Shown here one piece after another: positions 19,619 through 27,969 of a stretch of 64,000 nt of DNA; position 1 is the stretch's first letter; each line of letters starts with the position of its first letter. Origin of the DNA: Nostoc sp. 106C. GTDB lineage: Bacteria > Cyanobacteriota > Cyanobacteriia > Cyanobacteriales > Nostocaceae. Made by a program: the position numbers and the translations under genes. Where the stretch lies: positions 60,274 through 124,273 of the forward strand of contig NZ_MTAW01000048.1 in the NCBI RefSeq assembly GCF_002154725.1. Reading direction: 5' to 3'. The notes under the pieces are model-generated. The model did no database searches and was not told the origin of the DNA. It saw nothing but the letters and a program-made list of their open reading frames with translations.

Positions 19619-20149
19619 CTATTGCGAATTTAGCAGAAGTTGTTGTTTTATCTCACTAATTTGGATATTAAGACTATTGATTTGGGTATCTTGTGCTTGC
19701 AACTTTTGATAAAGTGCTTGAATTGCTGCTAAAACTACACCATTGGCATCTACAACATCGATGAAGCGATCGTTTTTACCAACGTTGAAAATAGCTGCAA
19801 AATCTTGTGCTATTGGGCCAATATGGCGAATTGTCTCATCTTGGTTTTTATATTCCCAGGTAGTAATAGGTAAATCTGCAATTCCCTTGAGAATATTGTG
19901 GACATCAACCTCAGCCACGGCTTCTTTGACATTGCGATCGCTTGTGAAACGAGCCGAACCATTGGGGTCTAGATACATATTTGAGTTATTTTTTAGCCCA
20001 GGAGCCTTTAGTGTTCCAGAATTTCCCGGAACTTCCTGTCCTGCGGGATTAATATAGCCGGTACCTCCAACACAACTTGCTAACTCATCATCAGATAATT
20101 CTTCAATCAGGCTGGCCGTAGTTACGGGTGTTTGGTCATTAGTGTACAT
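19619..20149 (-). CDS. RiPP precursor-like protein 1: GG leader, short core, S74 chaperone domain
   Basis: The 176-residue protein has three parts. Residues 1-29 are a double-glycine leader (SLIEELSDDELASCVGG). Residues 30-69 are a short Gly/Asn/Pro-rich segment. Residues 70-176 are a peptidase S74 intramolecular chaperone domain (SDRNVKEAVAEVD, ITTWEYKNQDETIRHIGPIA, AAIQALYQKL) with a C-terminal coiled coil. The S74 Ser-Lys pair (S70, K75) is present, so self-cleavage before S70 is predicted. S74 domains normally trimerise phage tail spikes and then detach. Finding one behind a bacteriocin leader, 54 nt before a YcaO gene, suggests a non-standard RiPP precursor. The core has Ser/Thr but no Cys. 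Confidence 0.78.
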   Translation of the reverse strand: MYTNDQTPVTTASLIEELSDDELASCVGGTGYINPAGQEVPGNSGTLKAPGLKNNSNMYLDPNGSARFTSDRNVKEAVAEVDVHNILKGIADLPITTWEYKNQDETIRHIGPIAQDFAAIFNVGKNDRFIDVVDANGVVLAAIQALYQKLQAQDTQINSLNIQISEIKQQLLLNSQ

Positions 20150-20344
20150 AGAGTTTTATGAAAATTGAATTAAATTTGATTTGTACAATAACGGAACCAA
20201 TCTGTTTGTTAGATAGATGCACTTTTCTCTAACTTCCAAGAATTGGCACAGATTTCAAAGAAAGCTATGGTGATTAATTGAGAATTCAAGTTGAGTTTTT
20301 ATTTAAAATCGGACAAGTACTGGCATAGCAGCGGAAACTTGAGT

Positions 20345-20911
20345 TTACTTCTCAATTAGTTGTTGTTTGAGTTGGTGTACCTGTGTTTGTAGTTCATTGA
20401 TTTGGGATTCTTTGTGTTGCATCACTTGGTAAAGTGCTTGAATTGCGGCTAAAGCTACACCATTGGCATCTACAACTTCGATAAAGCGATCGCTTTCACC
20501 AACATTGAAAGTTGCAGCAAAATCTTGTGCCATTGGGCCAATATGGCGAATTGTCTCATCTTGGTTTTTATACTTCCAGGTGGTGATGGGTAAACTGGCA
20601 ATTCCTTTGAGAATGGCGTGGACATCGACCTCGGCCACTTCTTCTTTCACATTGCGATCGCTTCTGAAGCGGTCTGAGCCATTAGGATTGTATCTAATTC
20701 CTATAGTAGTGATATCAGTAATAACATTGGCAGATACATCCCCCAACAATGGCAATTCAACTAATGGGACTTCTGTAACCTTTTGTTCGCCAGTAGTCAG
20801 CTGAATGTCACAGCCACCAACACAAGCGGCTAATTCTTCATCGCTCAAATCTTCAATCAAGCTTTCTGTAATAGGCAAGTTGTTAGAATTCAAATCCATA
20901 CATTTAACCAT
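20345..20911 (-). CDS. RiPP precursor-like protein 2: GG leader, variable core, S74 chaperone domain
   Basis: This is a paralogue of the gene at 19619. Residues 1-33 are a leader ending SLIEDLSDEELAACVGG. Residues 34-83 are a variable segment beginning CDIQLTTGEQ and rich in Val, Leu and Thr. The S74 domain (SDRNVKEEVAEVDVHAILKG, ITTWKYKNQDETIRHIGPMA) is nearly identical to its partner and ends in a coiled coil. Ser84 and Lys89 form the expected S74 dyad. The S74 halves are highly conserved between the two proteins while the leader-proximal halves are not, as expected if the middle segment is the product. An ATG at 20899 (MDLNSNN) is an alternative start. Confidence 0.78.
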   Translation of the reverse strand: MVKCMDLNSNNLPITESLIEDLSDEELAACVGGCDIQLTTGEQKVTEVPLVELPLLGDVSANVITDITTIGIRYNPNGSDRFRSDRNVKEEVAEVDVHAILKGIASLPITTWKYKNQDETIRHIGPMAQDFAATFNVGESDRFIEVVDANGVALAAIQALYQVMQHKESQINELQTQVHQLKQQLIEK

Positions 20912-21450
20912 TATCGTGTAGAGTGATTAACACCAAAGACTAGTCAGGTTTATCTCTAAGTTGGAAATCTGAGAATACATTTAATTAGTTGTTGAGCATT
21001 TATATCCGCGACAAGCTATTTACTTGTGCTGATAATTTTTTGTTCTTGCTGCATCCTCTCCCAATTAATAGACTGTCATTTAATCACATTGTTCGCGGAA
21101 ATTGGCTCAATGTAAATTCCCTATTGTAAAATCAACTTTAAAAAAGACATAGTAAGAGGACGCGAATAGTAATTTATCTGCTTTATTCAATCTTTAAAAA
21201 GATTTACGTAAATTTCCCTATTTACCAAAATGATTAACTTCTATTAGGAGCTACAGCACCGAATTTACTAGATTTATGTTGATTTCTATGAATGTATCAA
21301 TATCTATATACTCTTTAGAAGAAATTTATTTTTTAAAGTTTATTGAATTTTTAAGTCAGTAAGAATACGGCGCTATCAATTTTATAACTTTATGCAATCT
21401 CTAATAATTTTTCTGCTATCTATCTCCTAGGAAATTTATTTTCAGATTAT
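20912..21450. other. Intergenic region, 539 nt, upstream of the precursor-like genes
   Basis: This is very AT-rich non-coding DNA between the end of the TPS-type gene and the start of precursor-like gene 2, both minus strand. It is the probable site of an independent promoter for the precursors and the YcaO gene. I found no tRNA, riboswitch or strong terminator. Confidence 0.5.
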
Positions 21451-24132
21451 CTAATGTGTATGACAACTAGCTGGGGACAGTCCAGAAGTATGAGGCGTGA
21501 TAACTGGTGCTTGCGCTGTTAAAAATACCTCTCCCTGAGGGCTAACTACAAGTCCCTGAGCTTCTACAATTTCATTAGAGGTAGGCAATGGTAAATTTGC
21601 AGAAGTAACAGCCACCTTAGAGCGATCGCTACTTGCGGAAATTGGAACTGTTTGGATATCTTCCAAAATTGTGTCACTACCCAACACTACCTCTGGATTT
21701 TGTGGTAACCCACCCCTTCCAGTAACAATGAAACGGCTGTATTTTTCTGGATTATACTGTCCACAACCTTGAGTAATTAATGTCGAAGCATCATTTGGTT
21801 GAACTGGTAAAACAGCAATTCCTTTGCTTGGATCAACAGCCAGAGTTTTAATTTCCACAGCGCCACTCAATCCAAACTGAGAGCTAGCTGTAATATCACT
21901 TTCAGAAGTAAGTTCAGGACGAAATTCAATACCAAATATTCCTTGAGTTGTAACTTGAACATTACCACCTCTTCCTTGAATTGCATTAGCTGTAATATCA
22001 CTATTTTCAGCAGCAGCTAATAAATTGGAACTAATATTTATATCACCACCATTACCATTACCACCTATAGCATTAGTAGTAATTTTACTGCCGTTGCGCA
22101 TTAATAAAATATTTTTAACTTGTAAGGTGATATTACCGCCTTCACCTGATTTGGTTGTAGCTTGAATTCCTCCTGAGTCTGGTTGAGGATTGCCTGCATT
22201 ATCAAGCACTATTGAATTAGCTTGAATATTAATGCTTCCACCTTGACCTAAGCCTTCATTATCAACACTTAACCTAGCACCATTCTCTACTAAGAATTTC
22301 CCAGTAGAAATTTCTAAGTTACCAGCATTATTAATATTATTTGTGTTTAAAACACTTGCAGATAAACTACTAAATGTGGGAATTAAGCGGGTTGAGTCTA
22401 ATGGGTCTTCTCTAAGAGGACCTTGCCCTAATAACTGAATAGATTCAGTTGCATTGATGGTGAGTATTCCTCCTTTACCGAAACCGAGAGTTTCAACAGC
22501 AATATTACCCCCATCCTGCACTGTTAATTGCTTAGTATTAATTGTTATATTACCTGCATTGCCTGTACTATCTGGATTTGTGCCACTGAAAAGACCACCA
22601 GGAAATTGATAAATAGGTGAAACTCCTCTAACATTGACAGAATCGGTAGCATTAATAATCATATTGCCACTATTTCCTGTTGATAAAGTACCAGCGAAAA
22701 TTTGTGCCCCATCATTAATAATTAACTCCCTTGTGTTAACTATTAAATCTCCTGCTTGTCCACTACCTTGTTGAACTGCTGTAAACAAACCACTTGCTAG
22801 AAGATCAGAGGGTGTGACTCCGATTAATTCCACACTATTAGCAGCATTTACTGTCAAAATTCCACCTTTTGCATCAGCGAAGGTTGCAGCCGATATTTGC
22901 GCTCCGTGATGAACAAATAATCGCTCCGTATTTACAGTTAAATTTCCCCCGGAACCACTACCGTATGTATCTGCCAATAATCCAGTAAATAAAGAAGTAT
23001 CTACTGAATCAACACCACTTAGTTCAATTGCATCCGTAGCATTGATGGTTAAATCTCCTCCTTTTCCTAAGGAACCAGGTAAGGTAGCAGTAGATATGCG
23101 AGCTTCGCCTTCAACCTGAAGTTTGGCAGTATTTATTGTGATTCCTAGGCTGGTTCCACTACCACTATTTTCAGCAAATAATCCCCGATCAAAAGTTCCA
23201 GTCGTGTTGTTATTTGATACGATGACGGCATCTGAAGCATTTAATATCAAATTTGCTCCAGAAATAGCGCCTAGTGTTACTGCTTCTACACGGGAGTTAT
23301 CAATTGCTAATTGCTTTCCTGTGAGTTGGATACTACCACCTCCATCACCACTGGTTGTGACCAGAGCATTATTGCTAAGTAATACATTGGCTAAAGCCAA
23401 ATCGCTAGGAAAACCTAATTGAAACTGGTTTCCTATTAATGAAAGCCCAACTGTACCTGCACCTGCTAATCCACCCAATTCAATACGGCCGCTATCTGCA
23501 ATCAACTGACCGCCATTTAGAGTTACTTCACCACCGATGAGGGCCAGTGTTTGGTTTGTAGGTACGGCGAGATTAGCTCCCTGTAATTGGATCGCTGCTG
23601 AGTTACTACCATACTGTAATCCGATAGGAACATTTACACTTAATAAAGGTGTAGTGCTATCTGGAGATGCATTAAACTCATTGCCATCAGCAAACTTTAA
23701 ACTGTTGGCTGTAGTGGCTAAAAATGAGCCACCAATATCTAATTTTGCATTGGGTCCAAAGATAATTCCATTGGGATTAATTAAGAACAGATTTGCATTA
23801 CCAATAGTATGAATTTTGCCATCGATATAGGAAGGTAAATTTCCAGTCACTCGACTAATAATATTTTGAATAAATGCAGAATTATTAAAATTGGCAGCAC
23901 CACCAGTTGGTATAGAAAATTGGCTAAAGCTATGAAAAAGATTACCTCCTACTTGGCTACCACCTGTAATTGTGAAATTGAGATTATCAGGAGAGGCAAC
24001 GTTTGTAGGGAGAGTCCCATCTGCCGCGATCGCCTGAGCATCACAGGGTTTAGCAAATGCTAGATTGCAAATAGTAAATAATCCAGCAATACTGAGAATA
24101 TAGTGCCAACTCATATAATTAAAATTAGTCAA
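21451..24132 (-). CDS. Filamentous-haemagglutinin-type secreted protein (two-partner secretion TpsA family)
   Basis: The 893-residue protein starts with a signal peptide (YILSIAGLFTICNLAFAKPC). The haemagglutination-activity/TPS domain follows (GTLPTNVASPDNLNFTITGG, then FLINPNGIIFGPNAKLDIGG). A long beta-helix of repeats alternates GSGSGGNLTVNTERL-like and GGILTVNA-like segments. Such proteins are exported through an Omp85-type TpsB pore and act as adhesins or surface proteins. No tpsB is visible in the window. The gene lies 68 nt behind the C39-ABC transporter and may share its transcript. A link to the RiPP-like genes is positional only. Confidence 0.85.
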   Translation of the reverse strand: MTNFNYMSWHYILSIAGLFTICNLAFAKPCDAQAIAADGTLPTNVASPDNLNFTITGGSQVGGNLFHSFSQFSIPTGGAANFNNSAFIQNIISRVTGNLPSYIDGKIHTIGNANLFLINPNGIIFGPNAKLDIGGSFLATTANSLKFADGNEFNASPDSTTPLLSVNVPIGLQYGSNSAAIQLQGANLAVPTNQTLALIGGEVTLNGGQLIADSGRIELGGLAGAGTVGLSLIGNQFQLGFPSDLALANVLLSNNALVTTSGDGGGSIQLTGKQLAIDNSRVEAVTLGAISGANLILNASDAVIVSNNNTTGTFDRGLFAENSGSGTSLGITINTAKLQVEGEARISTATLPGSLGKGGDLTINATDAIELSGVDSVDTSLFTGLLADTYGSGSGGNLTVNTERLFVHHGAQISAATFADAKGGILTVNAANSVELIGVTPSDLLASGLFTAVQQGSGQAGDLIVNTRELIINDGAQIFAGTLSTGNSGNMIINATDSVNVRGVSPIYQFPGGLFSGTNPDSTGNAGNITINTKQLTVQDGGNIAVETLGFGKGGILTINATESIQLLGQGPLREDPLDSTRLIPTFSSLSASVLNTNNINNAGNLEISTGKFLVENGARLSVDNEGLGQGGSINIQANSIVLDNAGNPQPDSGGIQATTKSGEGGNITLQVKNILLMRNGSKITTNAIGGNGNGGDINISSNLLAAAENSDITANAIQGRGGNVQVTTQGIFGIEFRPELTSESDITASSQFGLSGAVEIKTLAVDPSKGIAVLPVQPNDASTLITQGCGQYNPEKYSRFIVTGRGGLPQNPEVVLGSDTILEDIQTVPISASSDRSKVAVTSANLPLPTSNEIVEAQGLVVSPQGEVFLTAQAPVITPHTSGLSPASCHTH

Positions 24133-24200
24133 CTTTGGCTATTTGTCTCTCTCTTAGTATTCCCTTAACACCTGCCACGGTTACTAATTAAACTTGCTAA

Positions 24201-26345
24201 TTAGAAATTTAAGAAAAACAGAGGATTTTCAGGTTGAGCTTGCAAATCCTCGAAACATCCTTGAGCAATTAATCGCCCCTCATTCAGGACAACGATCCAA
24301 TCTGCGTGTTGAATCACATGGGGTCGATGACTAATCAGAATTGTAGTTTTACCAGAGCGATCGCTTAATAGTTGATCTAGTAAGTGCGATTCACTAGCTG
24401 GATCTAAAGCACCAGTAGATTCATCCATGATCAAAATTGGCGGATTGCAGACAATCGCTCTAGCTATAGCTAGACGCTGACGCTGGCCTCCTGAGATATT
24501 AGCACCAAATTCACCCAAAACAGTTTGATACTTATCAGGTAGCTGGCTGATAAATTCATCCGCACCTGTGAGCTTGCAAGCATGAACAATCGCCTCAAAG
24601 CTAATATAAGGAGCAGTTAAACGGAAATTTTCCATAATTGAACGGCTCCAAAAATGGGCTTCTTGAGGAATTAGCACAATTTGTTGACGCAGTGAATCAA
24701 GAGATATATCTTGCAAATTGTAATCACCTATCCGGATATTGCCAGATTGTAGCGAGTACAATCCAGCAATTAGTTTTGCCAACGTACTTTTACCACAGCC
24801 TGATTGACCAACTAAAGCAACTATCTTACCACCAGGGATTTTTAGTGAAAAATCTTTCAGGAGGTCAACTCTGCCTGCATGATGAAAATTGAGATTAATA
24901 CAGACGATATGGGAATTAGAAGAAAATTCTACCCAAGGTTTTTGTTCGTCTCCTTGATTTTCTGTAGTTACGTCGAGCACTTGTGTTAATCGTTGAATTG
25001 AAGTTTTTGCTTGTACAAGCCCATTGGCAAAACCAATTACTGTACTAATAAAGCCGAGAAAATTTACATTCATGCTGCTAAAAGCTAGCAATTGTCCAAT
25101 TGTGATTTCTCTAGCGATCGCTAGATTGCTACCAAACCATAAAAGGAGAATGCTGCTAATTCCATACACCAGTCCTGAAAAAATATTATTAATAGCCGAA
25201 ATCTGCATCGTTTTGAACGCCAAATTGGCAACTCGTCCAAATTGGCTCTGAAATTCTTCCCATAATTGTGGAGCAGCGCTTAGACTTTTAAACGTTATTG
25301 CTCCCTTGAAAGTTTCTACTAAAATTCCTTGATTTTCAGCTTCTAAAATTAATAAATTTTGCGTTTTATGTTGCAATATTGGTAGAAAAATAAATGTTGA
25401 TAATGTCATTAACACAGAGAAAATTAGAGCAAGTAAGGTCAGCTTACTGCTATAGAACAACATGAACCCTAAGGAGATCACCGCGATAAAAAATTGGCTA
25501 GGCAGCCCAATTATTGACTGGGAAACTAACTGATTAATTTCTTGAATATCTCGCAGCCGAGTAACAATTTCGCCACTGCGATGAGATTCGTAGTATGCCA
25601 AGGGTAAACGAAGAATTTGCCGACCAAATTCTAATACTAGTTCCAACTGAAGTCTTTGAGCAAAATGAGTAATCAGGTTAGATTGAACAAGTCTGAGGCT
25701 GCTGCTAAAAAAATTCATCACAATAGCTGCCAGTACAACATTTACTAGCAGCTTGGTATCTCCACGAACTAGCACATCATCGGTAAGAATTTGTAGTAGA
25801 AAAGGAGAAATTAGAGACAGCAGTCCCACAAAAATATTGATAAGCAACGCTTCGCCTAAGATAGCGCGATAATTCCAGACTGGCTGGATAAAGCGCCGAA
25901 AATTGTGAATGCGATCGCTTGATTGTGCAAAAAAGCGAACACTATCTGGTTCTAATATGAGCATGAGCCGATTTGCCCAACCCTCCATGAGCTCATGCTT
26001 CAAAAGATAACGAAGACCAACAGCCGGATCGGCAATGATATACTTTTTACCTCGACAACCATACAAAACTACCCAGTGATAACCTTGCCAGTGAATGATT
26101 GCGGGTAGGGATAGTTCTTGTAATTTATCTAAAATTTCTGGTGCGACTCTAACTCCTCTAGCATTAAACCCTAAGACTTCCGCGCCACGTTTTAGCCCCA
26201 ATAGAGAAGTACCCAGTTGTCCCGTTCCTACAGCTTCACGCACACGGTTAAGGCTAAAATTGCGTCCGTAATGTTTGGCGATTGTAGCTAGACAAGCTGC
26301 TCCGCAATCTTCTTCACTATGCTGACGAATGAATTGATAAGGCAT
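24201..26345 (-). CDS. Peptidase-containing ABC transporter (C39 leader peptidase, PCAT)
   Basis: The 714-residue protein has three domains. An N-terminal C39 peptidase (1-130) shows the oxyanion Gln8, catalytic Cys14 (QHSEEDCGAACL), the His in HWQGYHWVVLYG and the Asp in ADPAVGL. A six-helix ABC transmembrane domain spans about 165-440. The nucleotide-binding domain (about 475-714) has GQSGCGKST, the signature ISGGQRQRLAIARAI, Walker B ILIMDEST and the H-loop ISHRPH. PCATs cut double-glycine leaders and export the rest. Both precursor-like proteins in this cluster have such a leader, so it is their likely processing exporter. All catalytic residues are present. Confidence 0.93.
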   Translation of the reverse strand: MPYQFIRQHSEEDCGAACLATIAKHYGRNFSLNRVREAVGTGQLGTSLLGLKRGAEVLGFNARGVRVAPEILDKLQELSLPAIIHWQGYHWVVLYGCRGKKYIIADPAVGLRYLLKHELMEGWANRLMLILEPDSVRFFAQSSDRIHNFRRFIQPVWNYRAILGEALLINIFVGLLSLISPFLLQILTDDVLVRGDTKLLVNVVLAAIVMNFFSSSLRLVQSNLITHFAQRLQLELVLEFGRQILRLPLAYYESHRSGEIVTRLRDIQEINQLVSQSIIGLPSQFFIAVISLGFMLFYSSKLTLLALIFSVLMTLSTFIFLPILQHKTQNLLILEAENQGILVETFKGAITFKSLSAAPQLWEEFQSQFGRVANLAFKTMQISAINNIFSGLVYGISSILLLWFGSNLAIAREITIGQLLAFSSMNVNFLGFISTVIGFANGLVQAKTSIQRLTQVLDVTTENQGDEQKPWVEFSSNSHIVCINLNFHHAGRVDLLKDFSLKIPGGKIVALVGQSGCGKSTLAKLIAGLYSLQSGNIRIGDYNLQDISLDSLRQQIVLIPQEAHFWSRSIMENFRLTAPYISFEAIVHACKLTGADEFISQLPDKYQTVLGEFGANISGGQRQRLAIARAIVCNPPILIMDESTGALDPASESHLLDQLLSDRSGKTTILISHRPHVIQHADWIVVLNEGRLIAQGCFEDLQAQPENPLFFLNF

Positions 26346-26379
26346 AGAGTGTCAATCACGTGAGCAGAGAATTCTGGCT

Positions 26380-26574
26380 ATGATTCCCTCCTCAGGTGAT
26401 ATCCGAATTATGCAAGCTGCTAGGATTAATCTCATAAAAAATCAGCCTGTGAAACAGGAAGATATCATTGCTTATATTGATAATTCCCAGATCCAAACTC
26501 AAAAAGCCAGTCATCACACTTGTTTTTTCATCTATGACCAGCATAAATTTTTATCAAATGTAACTGACCTGCGA
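26380..26574 (+). pseudogene. Probable remnant of a HlyD-type membrane fusion protein
   Basis: This is a short frame of about 65 codons, divergent from the PCAT gene. Its segment NQPVKQEDIIAYIDNSQIQT resembles the biotinyl/lipoyl-like hairpin of HlyD adaptors, where a pattern like VxxGQVIAxxDdSQLQTQ is typical. The rest of the ~400-residue adaptor is missing and the frame ends in unrelated sequence. PCAT exporters in Gram-negative bacteria usually need such an adaptor, so a decayed copy beside one makes sense. The resemblance is short and from memory, so a small unrelated ORF remains possible. Confidence 0.45.
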
Positions 26575-26650
26575 TGACTACGACCCTTATCATGCTTGCA
26601 TTTCAGCTTGTGAAATATATCTGCCAGGTTAATTTCTAGCGAAAATTTCT

Positions 26651-26986
26651 ATGAGTGAAGCATCCGATCAGCAACCCAGTAGACTTGATCGAATTGAGCA
26701 AATACTATTACTCACCACGACCGCATTAGGTGATATAGCAAGGCAGCAGCAGGTAAATACTAACGCCATAGCCCAGGTTACTGCGCGTCTCGATCAGCTA
26801 ACCCTCAAGGTGGACAATCTTACAGAGTCTGTAGGGTCATTAAATGAAGATGTTGTCTTACTCACTGATTACCTCACTCAAGTGATTCAAAATGCCGAGA
26901 CTGACCGCGAAACATTCCAAGCAGAGATTCGACGCATTTGGGAATATCTATTGCAACGTGGCGGTAATGGGAGAGCAGGAGAATGA
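26651..26986 (+). CDS. Small coiled-coil protein, unknown function
   Basis: The 111-residue soluble protein has heptad spacing through most of its length (LDRIEQILLLTTTALGDIAR, LDQLTLKVDNLTESVGSLNE, VVLLTDYLTQVIQNAETDRE), ending with RRIWEYLLQ. Similar short coiled-coil proteins are widespread in cyanobacteria, often near accessory genes. No catalytic motif is visible. The start ATG is clear in context, but the ribosome site is weak (AATTTCTATG). It probably oligomerises; the partner is unknown. Confidence 0.65.
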   Translation: MSEASDQQPSRLDRIEQILLLTTTALGDIARQQQVNTNAIAQVTARLDQLTLKVDNLTESVGSLNEDVVLLTDYLTQVIQNAETDRETFQAEIRRIWEYLLQRGGNGRAGE

Positions 26987-27081
26987 GGTTCACGAAATTA
27001 TCTAACTACTGATAAGTCGTATGCAAGTAACTTGATATTACTTGGCTTTTCAATATGTGAAGTATTTATAAGCTTATTTTT

Positions 27082-27351
27082 ATGGTAAATAAGTATAAGT
27101 ACTCAAATAAAAAACTAGTAGAAATTATGTCTTCTATTTTTTTTGGTTTGGCTTGGGCTTTTCAAGGATTTCTTCTAGGAGGTATTACTCCATTAATATT
27201 TTATTTAGTACTGAGTACATTTTTATCTTTAGTAATGCCGCATTTTAAAATCAATAGATACATAGATAAATACGTAGAGCCTATACAAGTGATAAAGGTA
27301 TGTGCATTAATAGGTACTGTATTCGGATTCTTCTTTGGTTTTACTTACTAA
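27082..27351 (+). CDS. Small two- or three-helix membrane protein, unknown
   Basis: The 89-residue, AT-rich frame has hydrophobic segments around IFFGLAWAFQGFLLGG, PLIFYLVLSTFLSLVM and VCALIGTVFGFFFGF. It is basic at the N-terminus (MVNKYKYSNKK), as expected of an inner-membrane protein with its N-terminus inside. No family is recognised. Its base composition is lower in GC than most neighbours. It could be a chance frame, but the hydrophobic pattern is regular and no competing frame exists. Confidence 0.45.
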   Translation: MVNKYKYSNKKLVEIMSSIFFGLAWAFQGFLLGGITPLIFYLVLSTFLSLVMPHFKINRYIDKYVEPIQVIKVCALIGTVFGFFFGFTY

Positions 27352-27421
27352 TCCACTACGTAGATGAACATTATTAGCCTAGTAGTTTCTATTTACTTAG
27401 TTTTTTACGGTTCTAGCCATG

Positions 27422-27455
27422 AAAAAACCCGCTAATCTTCAGATAAGATTAGCGG
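27422..27455 (-). terminator. Terminator of the tRNA-Pro gene
   Basis: Read on the minus strand, CCGCTAATCT (27455-27446) pairs perfectly with AGATTAGCGG (27438-27429) across a 7-nt loop and is followed by a T6 run. It lies 18 nt beyond the tRNA 3' end. Confidence 0.85.
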
Positions 27456-27472
27456 ACTAGGGATTTTATCAA

Positions 27473-27546
27473 TCGGAGCGGCGGGATTTGAACCCACGAC
27501 CTCCACTACCCCAAAGTGGCGCGCTACCAAGCTGCGCTACGCCCCG
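27473..27546 (-). tRNA. tRNA-Pro (anticodon GGG)
   Basis: On the minus strand the 74-nt sequence folds as a cloverleaf. The acceptor CGGGGCG pairs with CGCTCCG (one G-T pair). The anticodon stem CCACT/AGTGG encloses loop TTGGGGT with anticodon GGG, and the T-loop reads GGTTCAAATCC. The discriminator is A and CCA is not encoded. A terminator follows directly. Confidence 0.93.
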
Positions 27547-27596
27547 GTCAGAATTATCATTTTAGCAATAAGCTTGAGGATAATCAAGAGGCAAAT

Positions 27597-27962
27597 TCAA
27601 AAAACCTTGAGCATCCCAGCAGCTTGCAACAGACCAGGAACAGCAGAATCATTCCACCGACCTTCTGTACATCGCCCTGTATTCAGGATAAAGCGCAGAC
27701 TGTAGGCATGGGGATAGCCTTCTACTTCCATCCATAATAAATCGCTTTCGGCTTCGCAAGCAATTTTCTCTTCATCCATCAATTCAGTTGCCAGTTGTTT
27801 CATTGTGTCTGCTAGCTTTGCTATGAGACGGCAAAAATCGTTTAATTCGGCTTCTGTTAACTCGATCGCCCAATCATCTGTACCCAATAGACCTTTAAAT
27901 ACAGGTGCATTCGGATTCCAACCAATACGCCAACCAGCGCCGCTTTTTACTAAACGTTCCAT
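27597..27962 (-). CDS. DUF1818 family protein
   Basis: The 121-residue soluble protein has the pattern I associate with the cyanobacterial DUF1818 family: an early WRIGWNPNAPVFKGLLGTDD, a helical middle (AELNDFCRLIAKLADTMKQL), and a C-terminal AVPGLLQAAGML. No enzymatic motif is visible and the function is unknown. The second Met (MERLVKSG) is taken as start. It lies 7 nt from the end of the following minus-strand gene (27970-28599), so the two are probably co-transcribed. Confidence 0.75.
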   Translation of the reverse strand: MERLVKSGAGWRIGWNPNAPVFKGLLGTDDWAIELTEAELNDFCRLIAKLADTMKQLATELMDEEKIACEAESDLLWMEVEGYPHAYSLRFILNTGRCTEGRWNDSAVPGLLQAAGMLKVF

Positions 27963-27969
27963 CAACTAA

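Noticed and set aside
17333..20911. Phage tail-fibre remnant as explanation for the S74 domains
   Set aside because: No other phage structural gene is nearby, both proteins carry GG leaders, and YcaO and C39-ABC genes adjoin.
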